From NCBI GenBank assembly GCA_950295325.1, contig OX485808.1, positions 21,536,527 to 21,600,526 of the forward strand: 64,000 nucleotides of DNA, given 5' to 3'. The DNA comes from Polytrichum commune. Lineage: Eukaryota > Streptophyta > Polytrichopsida > Polytrichales > Polytrichaceae. The notes under the pieces were generated by a model. That model was not told where the DNA came from. It made no database searches and saw only the letters and a list, made by a program, of their open reading frames with translations. Numbering within the stretch: position 1 is the stretch's first letter; every line of letters starts with the position of its first letter. Positions 11,236 through 24,461 of the stretch are shown in pieces. A program made the position numbers and the translations under genes.

Positions 11236-13096
11236 CAGTGAGAGAAAGGCTCTTGAGAGGCAAGTGTACTAGATGATAGCCTAGGCAGAGCTACAAGATA
11301 TTACCCGGCGTGTAGCCTAAGCAGGACTGTAAGGACAAAGACATAGTTAGTAGCAAGCTGTAAGCTGCAATAAGACATTACCCTCTCATGAGAGAGATTG
11401 TTACTTAGTGAAAGACATTACCGAAGGTGAATCCTTTTAAGCTTAAAATGAACTTAAGTATTAATCAAGGAATATTGCCTAAATTGTTGATGCATTGATT
11501 AGGTATGATCTTGTGTTGTTTGTGGTGATGAGTTGCCAGACAAGTGGAAGATGAAGAGGATGGTTACAGTTTTGAGAAGAATGGCCGAAAGACTGTAAGT
11601 TAAACTAAAAAGGTTTAATTTGAGATTATTGCGAAAGCTCCATTCTTGTTGTGCAAGATGATGTGGTATGCTAAAGACATTACCCCGGACTACGGTCCCG
11701 ACCAATTGCCAAGGACTACTTGCCAAGCTTTTGAGCTTCACGACTGAAATAGGTCAAGACATAGAGTGATAGAAAATTACCTTATGATAGGACGGAATCA
11801 CTCACTACTGGAGATGCACAAAAGAACCATAAGAGTGTAGGATAAGTATAATAATAAAGGAATTAAGAAGGAAAAGTCATAAGTTGTTAATCTAATCCTC
11901 AATCCAATGTGACAATAACCAGTATAGACACTAACTCAGTCTTCCTAGAGACCTTAGTTCCCTGGGTTTTTGGTTGTTTTAAAAGACATAGTAAAAACTT
12001 ACTACACATCTCAACGAAATGGAAATGGGAATCGATCGATCTTTTTGTATTTGAGGTCGATTTCCATTCTTAGGAAGTTACGAGCACGGCATCAATGATC
12101 GGGGAGATCCGGTAGTTAGTTGTAAATTAGCCGGGTGAAATTGCAAAATTACCGATTTTTTTTGGGAGATTTCGGCCGTATAACTGAGTTAAATATGAAG
12201 AGTATGGGAAATCAACCGACCAATATGAGATAATGTAGGAAATTTAACCCCTCAGGCTCAGAAAATGGCGGAAATGAGTTGGGTCTCCCGAGGGTATAGG
12301 CGGATATTGGCTAGTCTCCCGAGGGTATGGGCAGATATTGAATGAGGGAGGTTCTCAGCCGTTTAGGTCACAGGGTCTCTTTGAAACGGCTCTCTATTTT
12401 TGTCTAGGTTTCGAGCCTTTCGACGCTCACTTGCTCTTCGTTGCCCACCGCTTCTCTCTCCAGCTTCTCTTCTCAGCTCTCAACTATTCTCTCCCTTTCT
12501 CTTCTTGCAGTTCCGCTCGCTCGTATATTGTTGTTCCGCTCGCCCCACCATCCTCACCCTACTGCACGTTGCTTCGAGATTTGCGTTATTCAAGGGAGTG
12601 GATTAAGATGCGGTGGTGATTGCTGTCTGAGACAATCAATTCCTGTAAGTTACTACTTTCGTTCATCTGCACAAGTGGAATTAATGTTGTTGAGAGATCC
12701 TCATCACGTGCACGATGTTGGTGGCAAAGCTCATGGAATCGGCACTACTAATTGGCAAACATCGTGACGATGAGGCCAGACGTAGTCCGCTTCTCATTTT
12801 GAGTGTCATCATCCTCATCATCTTCGTCATGACTTCTATAAGCCCATTTCCAGAAGTTGGTCCTATGCGAAGGTTAATTTTGCTGCAAGATCTCGACCCT
12901 GCCCCAGCCTCCAGTTGAAAAATCCGCAGAGACCGTTTCACATCTAAGAGGTGCTACAGGACCATGCGTAAGCCGAGATCGGCATTCTCAGTTTTAGGGT
13001 TTAGGGATCATCTGGTATTGAAGCTGCTACCATCAAATTTCTGGGCCATGAAGAACCAAGCTAACATACACATGGTGGCATATTTTCTTGTTGTAG
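11236..13096. other. Unassigned repetitive DNA with leader-like segment
   Basis: The motif AAGACATTACC recurs near 11372, 11412 and 11672. A short tandem pair (TCTCCCGAGGGTAT) lies near 12283 and 12313. From about 12370 to 12690 the plus strand is pyrimidine-rich, like a transcript leader or the R-U5 part of an LTR. No matching second LTR, primer-binding site or polyprotein was seen, so no element is called. Confidence 0.35.
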
Positions 13097-13738
13097 TTGA
13101 AATCATGTTTGCTTCTTCACCTCGATGGAACAAGTCCTGTTGCTGAAGACATCGGTCGGCAAGTAGGTTGCATTGGACATTTGACAAATTAAAGCTTTTT
13201 CTTTTGGTGCAGTGGTTGGATTGAGTATTTTTATGCAACTCGTATAGTAGTACCAAATGCCTGCCTGGTTTGTTCACAAAAGGCCGACAGGCATGGTCTC
13301 AGGTTCCATAGGACCAGAAGCTTTATTACTCGCAAAAGCTGGTGGTTTTCTTGCACATGCATTTGAGACTACTATAGTAGTGATTAAAGACTCCTGAAGT
13401 TTCTTACAACTTGTATGATGTGGGCTTAGAGAAACATCTTCTGATGCGAAAGGTGAGGATGCTACAAATGTTTATGCACTTCCTTTAGGACTCTTTAGGA
13501 TTTTGCGAAGGCTAAGGAAGCAACCTGTAAAGTAAACTGAACCTCACTGTTTGAGTAGCACACAGTTGTATCATCACTCATATTTTAATGCATCTTTTAC
13601 TTTGGTATCTACAGATTTTGACATATGGAAGACGAGTTCCTCTGGCTGAGTTATTTGCTCGTATTGATGTTGTGGATGCAGACACTGTAAAGCGTGTTGC
13701 CAGTGGGCAAAGACTCTGTTTGAAGTCATTCACCCTGA
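13097..13738 (+). pseudogene. Mitochondrial processing peptidase beta fragment (two exons)
   Basis: Two plus-strand exons match MPP-beta, the metal-dependent peptidase subunit that removes mitochondrial presequences. Exon a (13097-13162, after TTGTTGTAG) encodes LKSCLLLHLDGTSPVAEDIG plus RQ. Exon b (from 13615, after CTACAG) continues with ILTYGRRVPLAELFARIDVV to KRVA at 13701, the expected next residues of the family. After KRVA the family would continue with a NRFI-like strand, but here unrelated codons follow up to a possible donor at 13742. The N-terminal zinc-binding half and the C-terminal end are absent nearby. This is a broken gene fragment, possibly moved here by a transposon. Confidence 0.7.
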
Positions 13739-14157
13739 CAGGTATGTCTTAATTCATCCTTGCTTGCATTAGAATTCATCTCGTGGTTGTTGGAACTATG
13801 CTCAGAACTCTTTAAGGTGGATGGTGCTAAAACCATCACTTTAAGGTCTAAGTGTATCTACTGTTGGTATTATTAGATTGATGAAGTTTTGGATGGTTCT
13901 CGTTAGCAATTGAAAGGAGATTCCAACACCTCAAAGTATATCTCTTTTGAATTTCGTATACAAAAGTTATGAGGCTTCAGAGTGTTATTGGTAGATGACC
14001 CGAAACCATCAACACGGGAGCCTGATGATGTTAAGGAGGAAGTGGACACTCTTAAAATCAATATGTTACTTGTAGTGCAAGATTTTAGGGTGTTGGTTTA
14101 AGCATGCTCTACCTTAAGTACTCATGGAAATGTGATTTTGGTATCCTGCAATAATAG

Positions 14158-14251
14158 GAGCTTGCCGAAGGAGAATCGTCTGTTATTGCTGCAGCTGCCA
14201 AGGCCAACCCTATAGAGGAATTTCCCTCTTATTGCAGATACGAGCAAAATG
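14158..14251 (+). other. Exon-like segment of unknown origin
   Basis: A 31-codon open stretch lies between an acceptor-like AATAATAG and a donor-like GGTGAGT. It reads ELAEGESSVIAAAAKANPIE and continues to CRYEQN. It has coding-like composition but I do not recognise it. It may belong to the same shuffled gene material as the peptidase fragment upstream. Confidence 0.25.
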
Positions 14252-14259
14252 GTGAGTCT

Positions 14260-15492
14260 ATCAAATTTGGAGGTTGTAGCCCATCATGACACATTGCAAA
14301 TATATTTGATGCTCTGAGAAGTTTTTTATTCAACAAACCGAAGTAACTGTCCCCATTTGAAGCTACTAGAAAATTTCTGCTCAGACCAAAATTTCTGCTT
14401 TTGCTCCAACGTCTCATGTGACATGATGATGGTAAGTTTCTCGAGAATCCAACAATTGTCATGTCTATTTATCTTGTACTGATTGATTACCCAAGTTTTT
14501 CCAAGAGGACAGATTAATGTCAATCTAATTCCAATCAAGTTTAATTTTTAACCAGCTCAAGCATATCTTTAAGGTGTGAAGTTCGACTGCTGTAACGTCA
14601 TGAGCAAAATCATGATCCAACCGATGCTCCTCCTTCACTTTGTCTACTCAATTAATTAGTTAACTGACCAGGATCCCAAAGAGCCCTGCAATAGTTTGCA
14701 AACTGATCAATTGCTGATCAAGGTCCAATTTTCCAAGCATCAAATGCACCCAATTGCTCTTAGTTTATACTGGCTGATTAATCTATAGATCAAGAGTACT
14801 TGAGGTCATTTGGACTGATAGTCGACATTGCTAGCCGCAGTGGATCTTAAGATTAAAACCTCTCCGAATTGATATAGCTGCTTTCTACCAGAAATCATTT
14901 TGATCACACTTTCCAAGCCCTGGTTGCAGATTCAGGGACCATCATGCATTTTGGCAAGATAATCTGTAGAATTTTCAGGTAGCAGTTTGCAGAGCAAATA
15001 TTGACTTCCAATTTCAGTCTAAATAGATAAATAGAGATCAGCAACAATGATATGTAGGTTGCACTTTGAAGTGAATAATATGGCGGAACATTTTTGAGCA
15101 TGTAATTAGATAATACCATTTTTCATGTTTGCATGCGAGTGTCAAGGAAAATCCCAGAATCACACTCAACCCAGAAATCCACCAACAGATCTTGAAGCAA
15201 TATAGAACCCTAAAACGAAAGTATTATTAGTTTCAGACGAAAGGGAAGTTCTGATGTTTGTTCATACAGACTTAGCAAATTGACAGGAATTGTCTTTCAT
15301 GCAGGCCTGAAGTTAATATTGGAAGCAGGCTCTGGTGATTCTTTGTCTCCTCTTTGATGTGAGTCAGGGCCAAATTTTTTGACCAATTTAGGGTGAGCAA
15401 TAAAAGAGTTTTCTGCACTTCACCTTTAAACCTCGAATTTGATTTTCTATTGCTCACAGATTTTCATGCCAGGTTAATGTTCAGAAATTAGG

Positions 15493-15523
<31 letters not shown>

Positions 15524-15770
15524 TCTTATTGGTTTTTGGCTGTACTTGTTTTCCAGGTATGCGAGATTTGGAAGCACATGTATGCAATTGATGCAGCAAT
15601 ATGTCCAAAAATCCTCCCCTTCAAGTTTTGAATCAGGGTTTTTTTTCTTTTTATAGTATATTATGTTTTGAATCAAGGTTTATTATTTTCAGTGAAGTTT
15701 GTTGTTTTGAGGCAAGGTTTGTTGTTTGATTCATTTTTTGCTGAATAAGGATTTTTTTGTTAACATTAAA
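14260..15770. other. AT-rich spacer
   Basis: No gene recognised. A run of about 14 AT dinucleotides lies at 15492-15520. Repeated TTGAATCAAGGTTT-like phrases occur near 15630-15720, just before the hAT relic. Confidence 0.4.
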
Positions 15771-15776
15771 AATACC

Positions 15777-17975
15777 ATGGCCAAAAGACTAAAAACAATG
15801 AGGGATATGTTCTTGAGGAATGAAGGTCATGTAGATATGTCCAATGAATCATCAACAAATACATCAAACACTAAGAAGGAACTGACTCAAGTTGAGGCAG
15901 CAAGATTAGCTTGGATTGATGTTTGGTATTCTCAATTTCATTGGATTGAATTTATTTCAGATCTAGGTAGGGTTTTGTAAAATTTGTAAAGATAAGCAGG
16001 CTAGAAATGTGTTTGTAAAAGCTCGTTCAGTAAATATTAAGCTTTCAGCCTTTCAGGATTATAACATGTATATATAACACAAAAAATTAGAATGGGTTAC
16101 TAATCAAGGTGAGAAAGTAATGAAAAAAAATGTTGAAAAAATTATTACAGCATGTGATGATATTCTAATCACTATGTTTAGGTCAGTTTATTTCTTACCT
16201 AAGGAGACAGTCTCTTTAACAAAGTTTTCATCTCTTTGTAAGTTGCTTTTGAAATCTAAGTCTAATATTACTGAAAGTCTTTACCATGATGAAAAGTCAT
16301 GTGCTAAAATGGTGTTCTGTATTTTAAATGTAATTCACAAAAAAACTTTGGATAAAATTAGGGATTCGAAATTTTTTGAATTAATGATTGATGAATCAAC
16401 TGATGTGAGTATGACTGGTCATGTCGTAATCTTTGCCACATTTGTAGAGGATGGCGTGCATGTTAGCATTTTTTGGGTTTATTGTAGATTGCAAATGGCA
16501 GAAAAGATGTTGAAGAAATTTTTGAGAAGTTGTTGAAATCTACAAAGGAGTGGGATTTGAATCTTAATAAGTGTGTTGCTTTTGGATCTGATGTTATTTT
16601 ACAATGGTAGAAAGTAAAAGTGGTGTATCAACTAAATTAAAAAAGGCCGGTCCCTTTGTTATTTCAGTTCATTGCATTGCTCATATGACCAATTTGGCTA
16701 TTTTATAAGCTGCTAAATCTAGTTGATGTAAGGTTGTATCTTCTAAAATTGATAAGACTATTAACTTATTGGCTACTCATTTCAAAAAGTCAAATAAAAA
16801 AGAACCCATTCTTCATGTTATTCAGAAAGAATTAAATGATGTCCAAAAAACACTGAAAATGTTTCACAAGATTAGGTAGTTGTCTATATCTGAAGTAATC
16901 AACACCTTGTGTGATTCCCTAGAATCAATCATGGTTTCCATAGGATGTGCCAAAGGAAAAAAATGATGGTACAATCTCTTTGTTGTATGATAAATTAAGG
17001 TCTTTTTAATTTATTTATATTTTGTATTTCTTAGCTGATTTGCTTCACGGTTTGTCTATCTTATGTAAGATTTTTCAACGTAAATATGTGGATGTAAAAA
17101 CACTTGGCTTAATTGTGAGGACTGAAATTAAAAGTATTTGTATGTTGTATATTATGGAGAATATTGATCTGAATGAATGTATCTTTATTGAAAATAAAAT
17201 TTATCATGTCATTCCAAGTTTTGGCCCCCTAATGGATACCTCATAAGGTTGTCAAGTAAAATTAGAGGGGCCAAATTTCATTTTATAGACATGATCAGAG
17301 ATAGAACATGAGTTGATTTGGAAGAAGCTCTTGCTTTTCAGAAAGTATGTGCTAAAGCTGTGTGTAATGGTTTAGCTAGGCTTAGTAACAATGATATTAT
17401 TTTTGCTTTGAATGTTTTAAATCCTTCTAACATACCTTCAAAAAATGTTGGATTAAATTCATGGGGTGTCATTGAGTTGGAGCTTCTTTTGAAGCGATAT
17501 GGTGTGCAAAAAGTCTTGGAGGGTAAAATTATCTCTTCCCTTCTTGATTCAGATGCATGTATAAGAGAGTTTTTTAATTTCAAATTGCAAGTTAGTTTGG
17601 ATTGGAATAATAAAACCTTCAAGGACCTTTGTGCTATGGTAACTTGGAATGAACCTTTATTAGTGAAATATGCCAATATTTTTTTACTAGCTGAGATAGC
17701 AAGATGCCAGTGTATAAGTACAGCAGCTTGTAAGAGGGTTTTTTCAATCCAAAATGTCATTAAAACAAAACAAATGAATATGTTAGGCACAAAACACCTT
17801 GATGTTGTTTTTAGGGTTGTTTTGGAAGGGCCGCAAGATGATTATGATTATATTTTGGTTGAGGCCATAGAAATGTGAAGAAATAGTGCAAAATGAAGGT
17901 ATTTATACTCACACCCTGAAAAATATATTGTTGGTCACTCTTCTCAAATTGGTGGAAATGATGATTTACATGATT
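15777..17975 (+). pseudogene. hAT-family transposase, multiply frameshifted
   Basis: Pieces in changing plus-strand frames follow the order of a plant hAT transposase of the zinc-finger/MYM-like type. The start is at 15777 (MAKRLKT). A C-x2-C zinc-finger remnant (FCKICKD) follows near 15970, reached only by a +1 frame change. The conserved block FFELMIDESTDVSMTGHVVI, which carries the first catalytic Asp, lies near 16370-16430. A HCIAH remnant follows near 16670, then CDSLES near 16910. The C-terminal hAT dimerisation region is at about 17600-17830 (CISTAACKRVFSIQNVIKT). Several stops and shifts separate the parts. No terminal inverted repeats or 8-bp target duplication were identified. It is an inactive relic. 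Confidence 0.8.
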
Positions 17976-18566
17976 TTTTATGTTGCATTTCATTTTTTTC
18001 TTGAAAGTTATATTTTGCAAAAAAAAATTGAATTTTTTTATCAAATCTTACTTCATCAAAATTGATGAAGGAGAATCCTTGGCCTTCAATTGGGAAGGGT
18101 TAGGCCAGGTTCAAATCCTACCAAGGATGATTTTGATTTTTTTACTGCAGCTGATTTTGAATTTTACTACTGCTGATTTTAATTTTTTTACAGCAGCTGA
18201 TTGAAAATTGTGTATGCTAGTTTTTTAACTGGTTGGTTTAGAAAATTTAAAAAAATATAACCGAAATAAAAAAAAATTCATAGGTTATGAACTAGATGGT
18301 TTACATAAATTGCAGTCACAACCGAATGACCATAAAAAATTACCGAATGCATGCTGACAAACCAAGAAAATTACCTACTTTGCCAGGAATCTTCCCGAAC
18401 TGTGCACGGCATCCACAGAGAAACTCGCAGTCTGCTCATAGATGAGTTTGGTGCAATGGACATTAATGCACACATTGCAACTACTTTGAATATTTTACAA
18501 CTTTGAAGTTTCTGACCAATATTGTTCATCACAACTTTGATGATCTAATAGCCTTCTCATCAGAGA

Positions 18567-18674
18567 CTTAATGTGCATCTAGGTGTTTTACTGCAAAATT
18601 GATTTGAGCATGAACAATGCAGATGTAGATTTATGTTCGAATGAATATAATTAGCATGTACTGATGCTCGAGAC
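18567..18674 (+). repeat. Direct repeat flanking a CACTA-like element, left copy
   Basis: This segment (ACTTAATGTGCATC...GATGCTCGAGAC) recurs at 24462-24560 with substitutions and small indels. The two copies lie immediately outside the left and right termini of the element at 18679-24451. Confidence 0.7.
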
Positions 18675-20109
18675 GAATCACAACTACAGGCTAGTGTTGG
18701 TTGTAACACGTTTGTAACGTGCTAGAAATAGAGTTTTGTCACAATTCCAAAATTCCACAACCAAGTTCCTATTAGAATATTGCATAAAACACGTAGAAAA
18801 TGAGTTACAAACATGTAAGTGTTCATGTAGCAACCATCGTGTTCTTAAAGTGTATTATAGAGCGTTACAAACTTAAAATTGTAACATATTTGTAATGCAT
18901 TTTTAATGATTCTTGTCTTTTTTGGAACATTGTTCGTGCATCTTCTTTGTGCATTATTATCATAACTCTAACACTCAACCTTCAAATTTACAACATCATT
19001 TCAACAGAAATTATTATGTTACAAACATAATTGCAATATCTTCTTTATAATTATACTCGATGCATCACCAACATGGTTTTATTGTAATTGCATGTCTTTG
19101 TGTATGTTCCTTGTTGGTTGTCCAAATACAAGGGTTGTATGAATTTCCATTGACACAATGAGTATTTTACTCTATAACATATTTTTGCTAAATATTATGT
19201 CTACAAGATTGGCCAAGCTTAAAGCAATTGTGAACGAATCCATTGTCAACCGAGAATATATAAATTCACAATATTCAATAAAATATCTTTATTGCAAGTA
19301 GAAATCACATGTACAATCAATTTTTCTTGCACTACCAATGATAGGTAAAAAAAAATTAATGTTTGAAAGATATGAATTTGTCACTATCTTCTGATGATGA
19401 TGCTACATATTCATCATCACCAAGAATGTCCAAGTTACTATTGTTGAAGTCTTGGAAAAAGCTTCTCGCTCCAACACATTTTGTCTGCTCAATCTGCACA
19501 AATGTCAGAAATGATCCAAATCTCTGCAACTATAACACAACTCATACCAACAATGTTCAATTCCAATTTATTGAGACAAATATGTTCTCCAAACCTAAAT
19601 GCAATGAATAAAATACAAATTGGATACGAACACTTACAAAACGATTGCAAAAGGATGCAACCCCTCCACTACCCAATCGCGTTTTGGGGCCATCTCGTGA
19701 TTGGGTTGTTCGAAGTTGTTGGGCATTCCAGTCAAGGTTGGCTTTGTGAGACTTTGCCTCCTTCACAAAGTAGTGTCACGATTCTTTAGAGCAGTGCACC
19801 GGCTTGTGTACTACAGAAAAAGAACAGTACACCATAATATTAAAAGTTAAACTTGATTTAAACATGGATAGAAAATAGTAGCAAGAAAACAGTAGCATCA
19901 CAAAAAACCGAAAATCTGTCAGAAACTGAATACCTGTCGGAAAGCAATAGCAACAGAGAAAAATTAAGAATCTGAATGATCTCCAGGTGTTCAATTAATC
20001 AAGATACATGATCATTCTTGTAAGGACGTTCGATTCAAAAATTCACTCATACAACAACAGAGTAGGGTTCCATACCACCGCGAGCAGCAACTTTTCGATA
20101 TTCATGTCA

Positions 20110-20808
20110 TCTTCTTCGTAAAATACCAGACACAGATTTGGGTACCACCATGTCGTCCCAACTCGCTTTTGGAAACTGTTTTAACAACGCTTCAATGAGA
20201 AATTGAAATTCATCACTCTCTTTAGTCCATGGCAGATGCACATCTCGAAAAATAGAACCGCACCAATGTCTTCAACCTAGCCCTGAAAGCCTTCCCTATC
20301 TGTGGTGACGCTGGATACCCAAGCAGATCAATTGTACGTTGAATTTCTCTTACTTTAGAGCAAGGACGAGATCTTTGGGGCAACCTAGGACGATGATAGT
20401 GTGATGATGACCCTAGAACCACTATGGGTGAACTCAAGTTTCTGTGAACAACTCGTCCAAACCTCACAGGGATTGAGGGCAAGTGAGGGACTCTCACTCC
20501 ATTTGCAGGGGTATTCCCACCTCCCAAGCCAGACGAATTAGTAGGTCGAGAGGAAGGAATGAGACTTTCATTTCTCCCTCCCAAGCTACTGGATAGTCCA
20601 TTCCCTAAAGAAGGACTATGACGGATCGGAGATTGAGGCAAACTCCCCCTAGACAGTGCACAGGATATTCCGAATAATCATCGGTCTCTGCATCGAGATC
20701 AACATAAGAACGACCCCTGCGGTAAACAACAGAGTTTGTGAAATTAGGAGGAGTGCATTCTCCTAATCTCATACACTCATACAACGAATTTGGATCCAAT
20801 GGTTGCAA
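20110..20808 (-). pseudogene. Gene relic with SANT/Myb-like end inside CACTA-like element
   Basis: Three overlapping minus-strand frames join into one gene-like track. The first (from 20808) reads QPLDPNSLYECMRLGE. The second is Ser/Gly/Pro-rich and ends VRFYFSRCASAMD. The third reads LPWTKESDEFQFLIEALLKQ and FPKASWDDMV, resembling a Myb/SANT helix region. Frame changes at about 20640 and 20225 and a stop near 20115 break it. It could be a TNPA-type or captured gene; the family is not recognised. Confidence 0.4.
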
Positions 20809-21792
20809 TAGGGTACGTTGAGAGCGATAACGTTTTGAAGTACTTCCTGGGGTATACTGGTTGTTCGTGCTGTGATTTTGTGAACCAAAAGCCTCAGAAT
20901 CACGCCCCTGTATAGATCAGTCCAGAGATGCCTTAGTGATGCAGTTTCATCATAAACGAACTGTTACTACAAAAAATCCTATGTAACAAACATTATGCAA
21001 ACCATCCTACAACCGTGATATACTGACGATAAACGCACCATGAACCTCGGCATTATGATCAAAAGAAGTCGTGTAGACGTAGCTCCTTCCCTGTAATCCT
21101 TCCTTTCAAATGGTTCTTGTAAGTGGCATAAATATCCTCGAGTAAGATGTGAAGATCCCACTGGTAAAGTCCATGAAATCTGCAATTGAAACTTCATCAA
21201 ATCTACCCTAGAATGCTTGTTGTGTAATGTAGACATAAACTTCAACTAGTTCAAATAATCATTGACCAAATAACATATTCAATTGCGCAAGAAACTTATA
21301 TGTATGTGAGGATCCCACTGGTAAAGTCCAAGAAGTTAACATTGTCGAAGACTGAGTTGAAGACACTTTTGATCAAGGCGCTAAAATTTAATTCAACCAT
21401 CATTTGAAGTAATGTAATTTGTCATTTATGAAGAAAACCGATACACATCACATTTTTTCCACTGGTGACTTGCATATATTTCTTGTAGAAGAGAAAGCAT
21501 TTGAGCATTTTATTCTAATTCTCGTATTCTATACTCTAAACTATGTTATCAATGGCCAATATTTTATTTTAAATTTCTTTATTAAATTGGGTTCTATAGT
21601 AAATAAACAACCATACATATACATTTTTATTTTTAATATATAATTTAATTACAAAGATAATACATCATGATACAAGTATGGTATAATAATTTGATACATT
21701 CAAATGATATTCATTTATATTCAATTGCAAAATAGACCTTGAACACATATTTTGCTGAAAATGTAAGAGAAGTATAAAAAAGAAATTGTTAA

Positions 21793-22612
21793 ATGAAGTC
21801 TTTTGAGGGCCATGATGATATTTTTTTACGCCAATTAAATATCTATATGCTCTCAAAGAAAGAAATAATTCATGATTATGTTGCTTTATATAACAATGCA
21901 AAGCAACAAAGAGAAGGTGAAATAAACCAATGGAGGCTGATGGCACGAAATGTTCAAGGTGATCGCCCAAAGATATTTGAAAACATAGATAAATAAAATC
22001 CAAGATTATGTAAGAAATTTGTATTCGCCTGAATCAAGTGGTTATACCAAAGAAGTTCATGATATTGCCATGGGAATAAAAGAGAAGTACTTAAGTTACA
22101 AAAGCATGTGGGGTTTTGGCCAACATTTTAGAAAACATGATGTGGATGTAAATTTGAAGACATGTGTTTCTAGAGTTGCTACTAGAGTTAATACTCCAAA
22201 TGGTCTCATTGATTATGTGGGTATCATTGAAGATATAATGGAAGTTACTATTGGTGGATCAAAAGAGATTGTCTTGAAGGTCAATTGGTATGAAAATAAT
22301 ATAAACGCAACACCAACATTATTTTTTTCAATTGATACAACAAAAAAGCGACTATCACACAGAATTGTTACACAACCATTTGTATAAAGTAGTGATGTGG
22401 AATAAGTGTTTTTTGCTATTGATGAAGTAGAACCACATCGATCGTTTGTACTTCAAAGTCAAATCATGAAGCATACAATTTTTAGCTATTGCGAAATACT
22501 AAGCTTGAATGATAAAAGCCATGTTCCTGAATTGATAGTAGGACCAGAGCAAGAAACTATTGAGAGTAACCATGAATATAATGAGCCCCAAAGGTTTTCA
22601 AGTGACGATTAA
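21793..22612 (+). pseudogene. CACTA TNP2 transposase C-terminal relic (DUF4216-like)
   Basis: Three consecutive open pieces (21793-21996, 22019-22387, 22406-22612) correspond to the region after the catalytic core of TNP2-type transposases. The middle piece has TPNGLIDYVGIIEDIMEV followed by LKVNWYEN, matching the DUF4216 pattern D-YYG-x-x-x-EI-E...VLFKC-W. The third has VFFAIDEVEPHRSFVLQ, the usual following strand. Stops and frame breaks separate the pieces and no catalytic core is left nearby. Confidence 0.65.
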
Positions 22613-23243
22613 TGATGTTTTGAATCTTAATTTTACGATGAAGGACGATGAAGCTGACTATGCAAATGATGCCCTAAATCTTAATTTTACTTCCGATGAA
22701 GATTCTCAAATTGAAAGTCGGCAACTCAAGTATAAATTTGTTTTTACATTTACATCCTATCTATCAACCTCAGTTGTTGATTTACAGAATTACAAATAAC
22801 ATATCACACATTTGAATGTGTAAATGTTCTTACTAGTAGGAATTTCAAATTGGGAGTATACTAATTCATTTATACAAATTTGGTTATGTATAAATATTAA
22901 ATTTAAATTTAAAGCTTTCAAACCATTACGAACTAATTAGTGAAATTAAAATCTATTGTTTGAAATACAGATTGTGAACCCTCGATTAAAATCTTTTAAA
23001 TGATTTTCATTTGTAGATACTAAATGCACGACTCATGACACTGAACTATTCTAAATGCTACCATTTCTAATCATGTATATATTTTTGTATTTGAATGCAC
23101 ATGGATATTTCTACATTCTATTGAGTAACAATGGTATCAAATTGCAACATCCATGGCTGCAACCAATAGAAATCATACCAGCACAGTCTAAGAGGTTTAT
23201 TTTGATGTTCTTTAAGTTGAAGATACTGAAGACATGATACACC

Positions 23244-23652
23244 CACGGGGAGGTCACTCCATTGTCAAGTTGAACACCACGTGCGACCAAAAAAAATCTT
23301 CTTTTGGTAATTTGCACCACCAAAATGGGTCAAAATTTTATCAAATTTTTTTCATGAGTAGATATACACAGTACCTATGACATAGTTAAAAGTGGTAACT
23401 AAATTTGATGATTTTTTTTTTTCATAAAACATACCGTTTCTAACTAGAATGATACATAATTGAACTAAAATAATTACTAAAAATAGAAAGATGACTAATT
23501 TTTTTAAAAGAATATACAAAAGATACTATCAATGGTTATGTATATGTAGAAGAAATATCATAAATTTTAAAATTATATATGGCATGTAATATAGGGGTAG
23601 CAAACTTTGTCCGCACGTGGTGTCAACTTGACAATGAAGTGACCTCCCCGTG
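23244..23652. mobile_element. hAT-type MITE, 409 bp, with 8-bp target duplication
   Basis: Inverted ends of about 45-48 bp begin CACGGGGAGGTCACT on each side and differ at only a few positions. They are flanked by perfect direct repeats GATACACC at 23236-23243 and 23653-23660. An 8-bp duplication points to the hAT superfamily. The interior is AT-rich and has no coding capacity. It is nested in the older CACTA-like element. Confidence 0.85.
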
Positions 23653-24461
23653 GATACACCTGTGTTATAGTGCAGTGGTTTGTATTGATATACAACACAA
23701 TCACAATTAGTACATGTTGTATTGTGACCTTCAATTCTCAAACTGTAGTTGCTATTATACAAAAATAATTAAATGATTTTTGGTTTATCCAAAATACGTT
23801 CAATTTGCATCAAAATATAATTTTGGCATAATAACTTAACAAAAAACCTCATAGTTTTGCAAAAAAAATGAAAAGAAATAATTGTTTACTAGACAAAACA
23901 TAAAAACTTGTGCTAATGTTTTTAAAAGATTTTCATAAACTATTTTGAACCAAGCAATTTGATTGTATATTGAACAATAAATATGTGTAAATTGGGACAA
24001 ACTCGTATAGACAAATGAATGCAATAGAAGATAGAAATACAATTAAGTGAATACCAAATGAAGGGGCCACACCCATATATACCAACAATTGGACAATATA
24101 CTTGCATGATTGATCTTATAATTTAGAAAAATAATATATTTGTGTTAAATTTGATGGTGATACAATAGCATATATGATGTGTTGAAAATGCGTAAGAATA
24201 AGTGTAAGAATATGAAGACCAAATCTGAAAGAAGCATGTTGCAATGGTGACAATAAAGTGCATAAAATTTGAGAGAATTCTGATGTTACCAACAATGATA
24301 TCTCGATGAAAACGATCACAGAAAATGTGATAAATGTGTGAGTATACGCGTTACAAAACACGTTAAAAATGAGTACAAACCCTGACATCATATTTTAACA
24401 TTGAGGCCCTGTTACAAAACGCCTTACAAAATATAATGGCCCGTAGTTGTGGAAATATGAA

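Larger units (their letters stand above)
18679..24451. mobile_element. Decayed CACTA-like DNA transposon, 5.8 kb
   Basis: The termini are imperfect inverted repeats starting CACAACTAC(A/G)GGC. The left end begins at 18679 and the right end finishes at 24451. Subterminal TTGTAAC / GTTACAAA motifs recur near both ends, as is typical of CACTA elements. Inside lie a plus-strand relic of the TNP2 C-terminal region with DUF4216-like sequence (21793-22612) and a minus-strand SANT-like relic (20110-20808). A small hAT-type MITE is nested at 23244-23652. No matching 3-bp target duplication is visible. Instead, about 100 bp of related sequence stands on both sides. The ends diverge and the coding parts are broken, so it is old and not autonomous. 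Confidence 0.6.

Noticed and set aside
11236-12700. Possible LTR retrotransposon with pyrimidine-rich R-U5-like segment
   Set aside because: No second LTR, primer-binding site, polypurine tract or gag-pol sequence was found.
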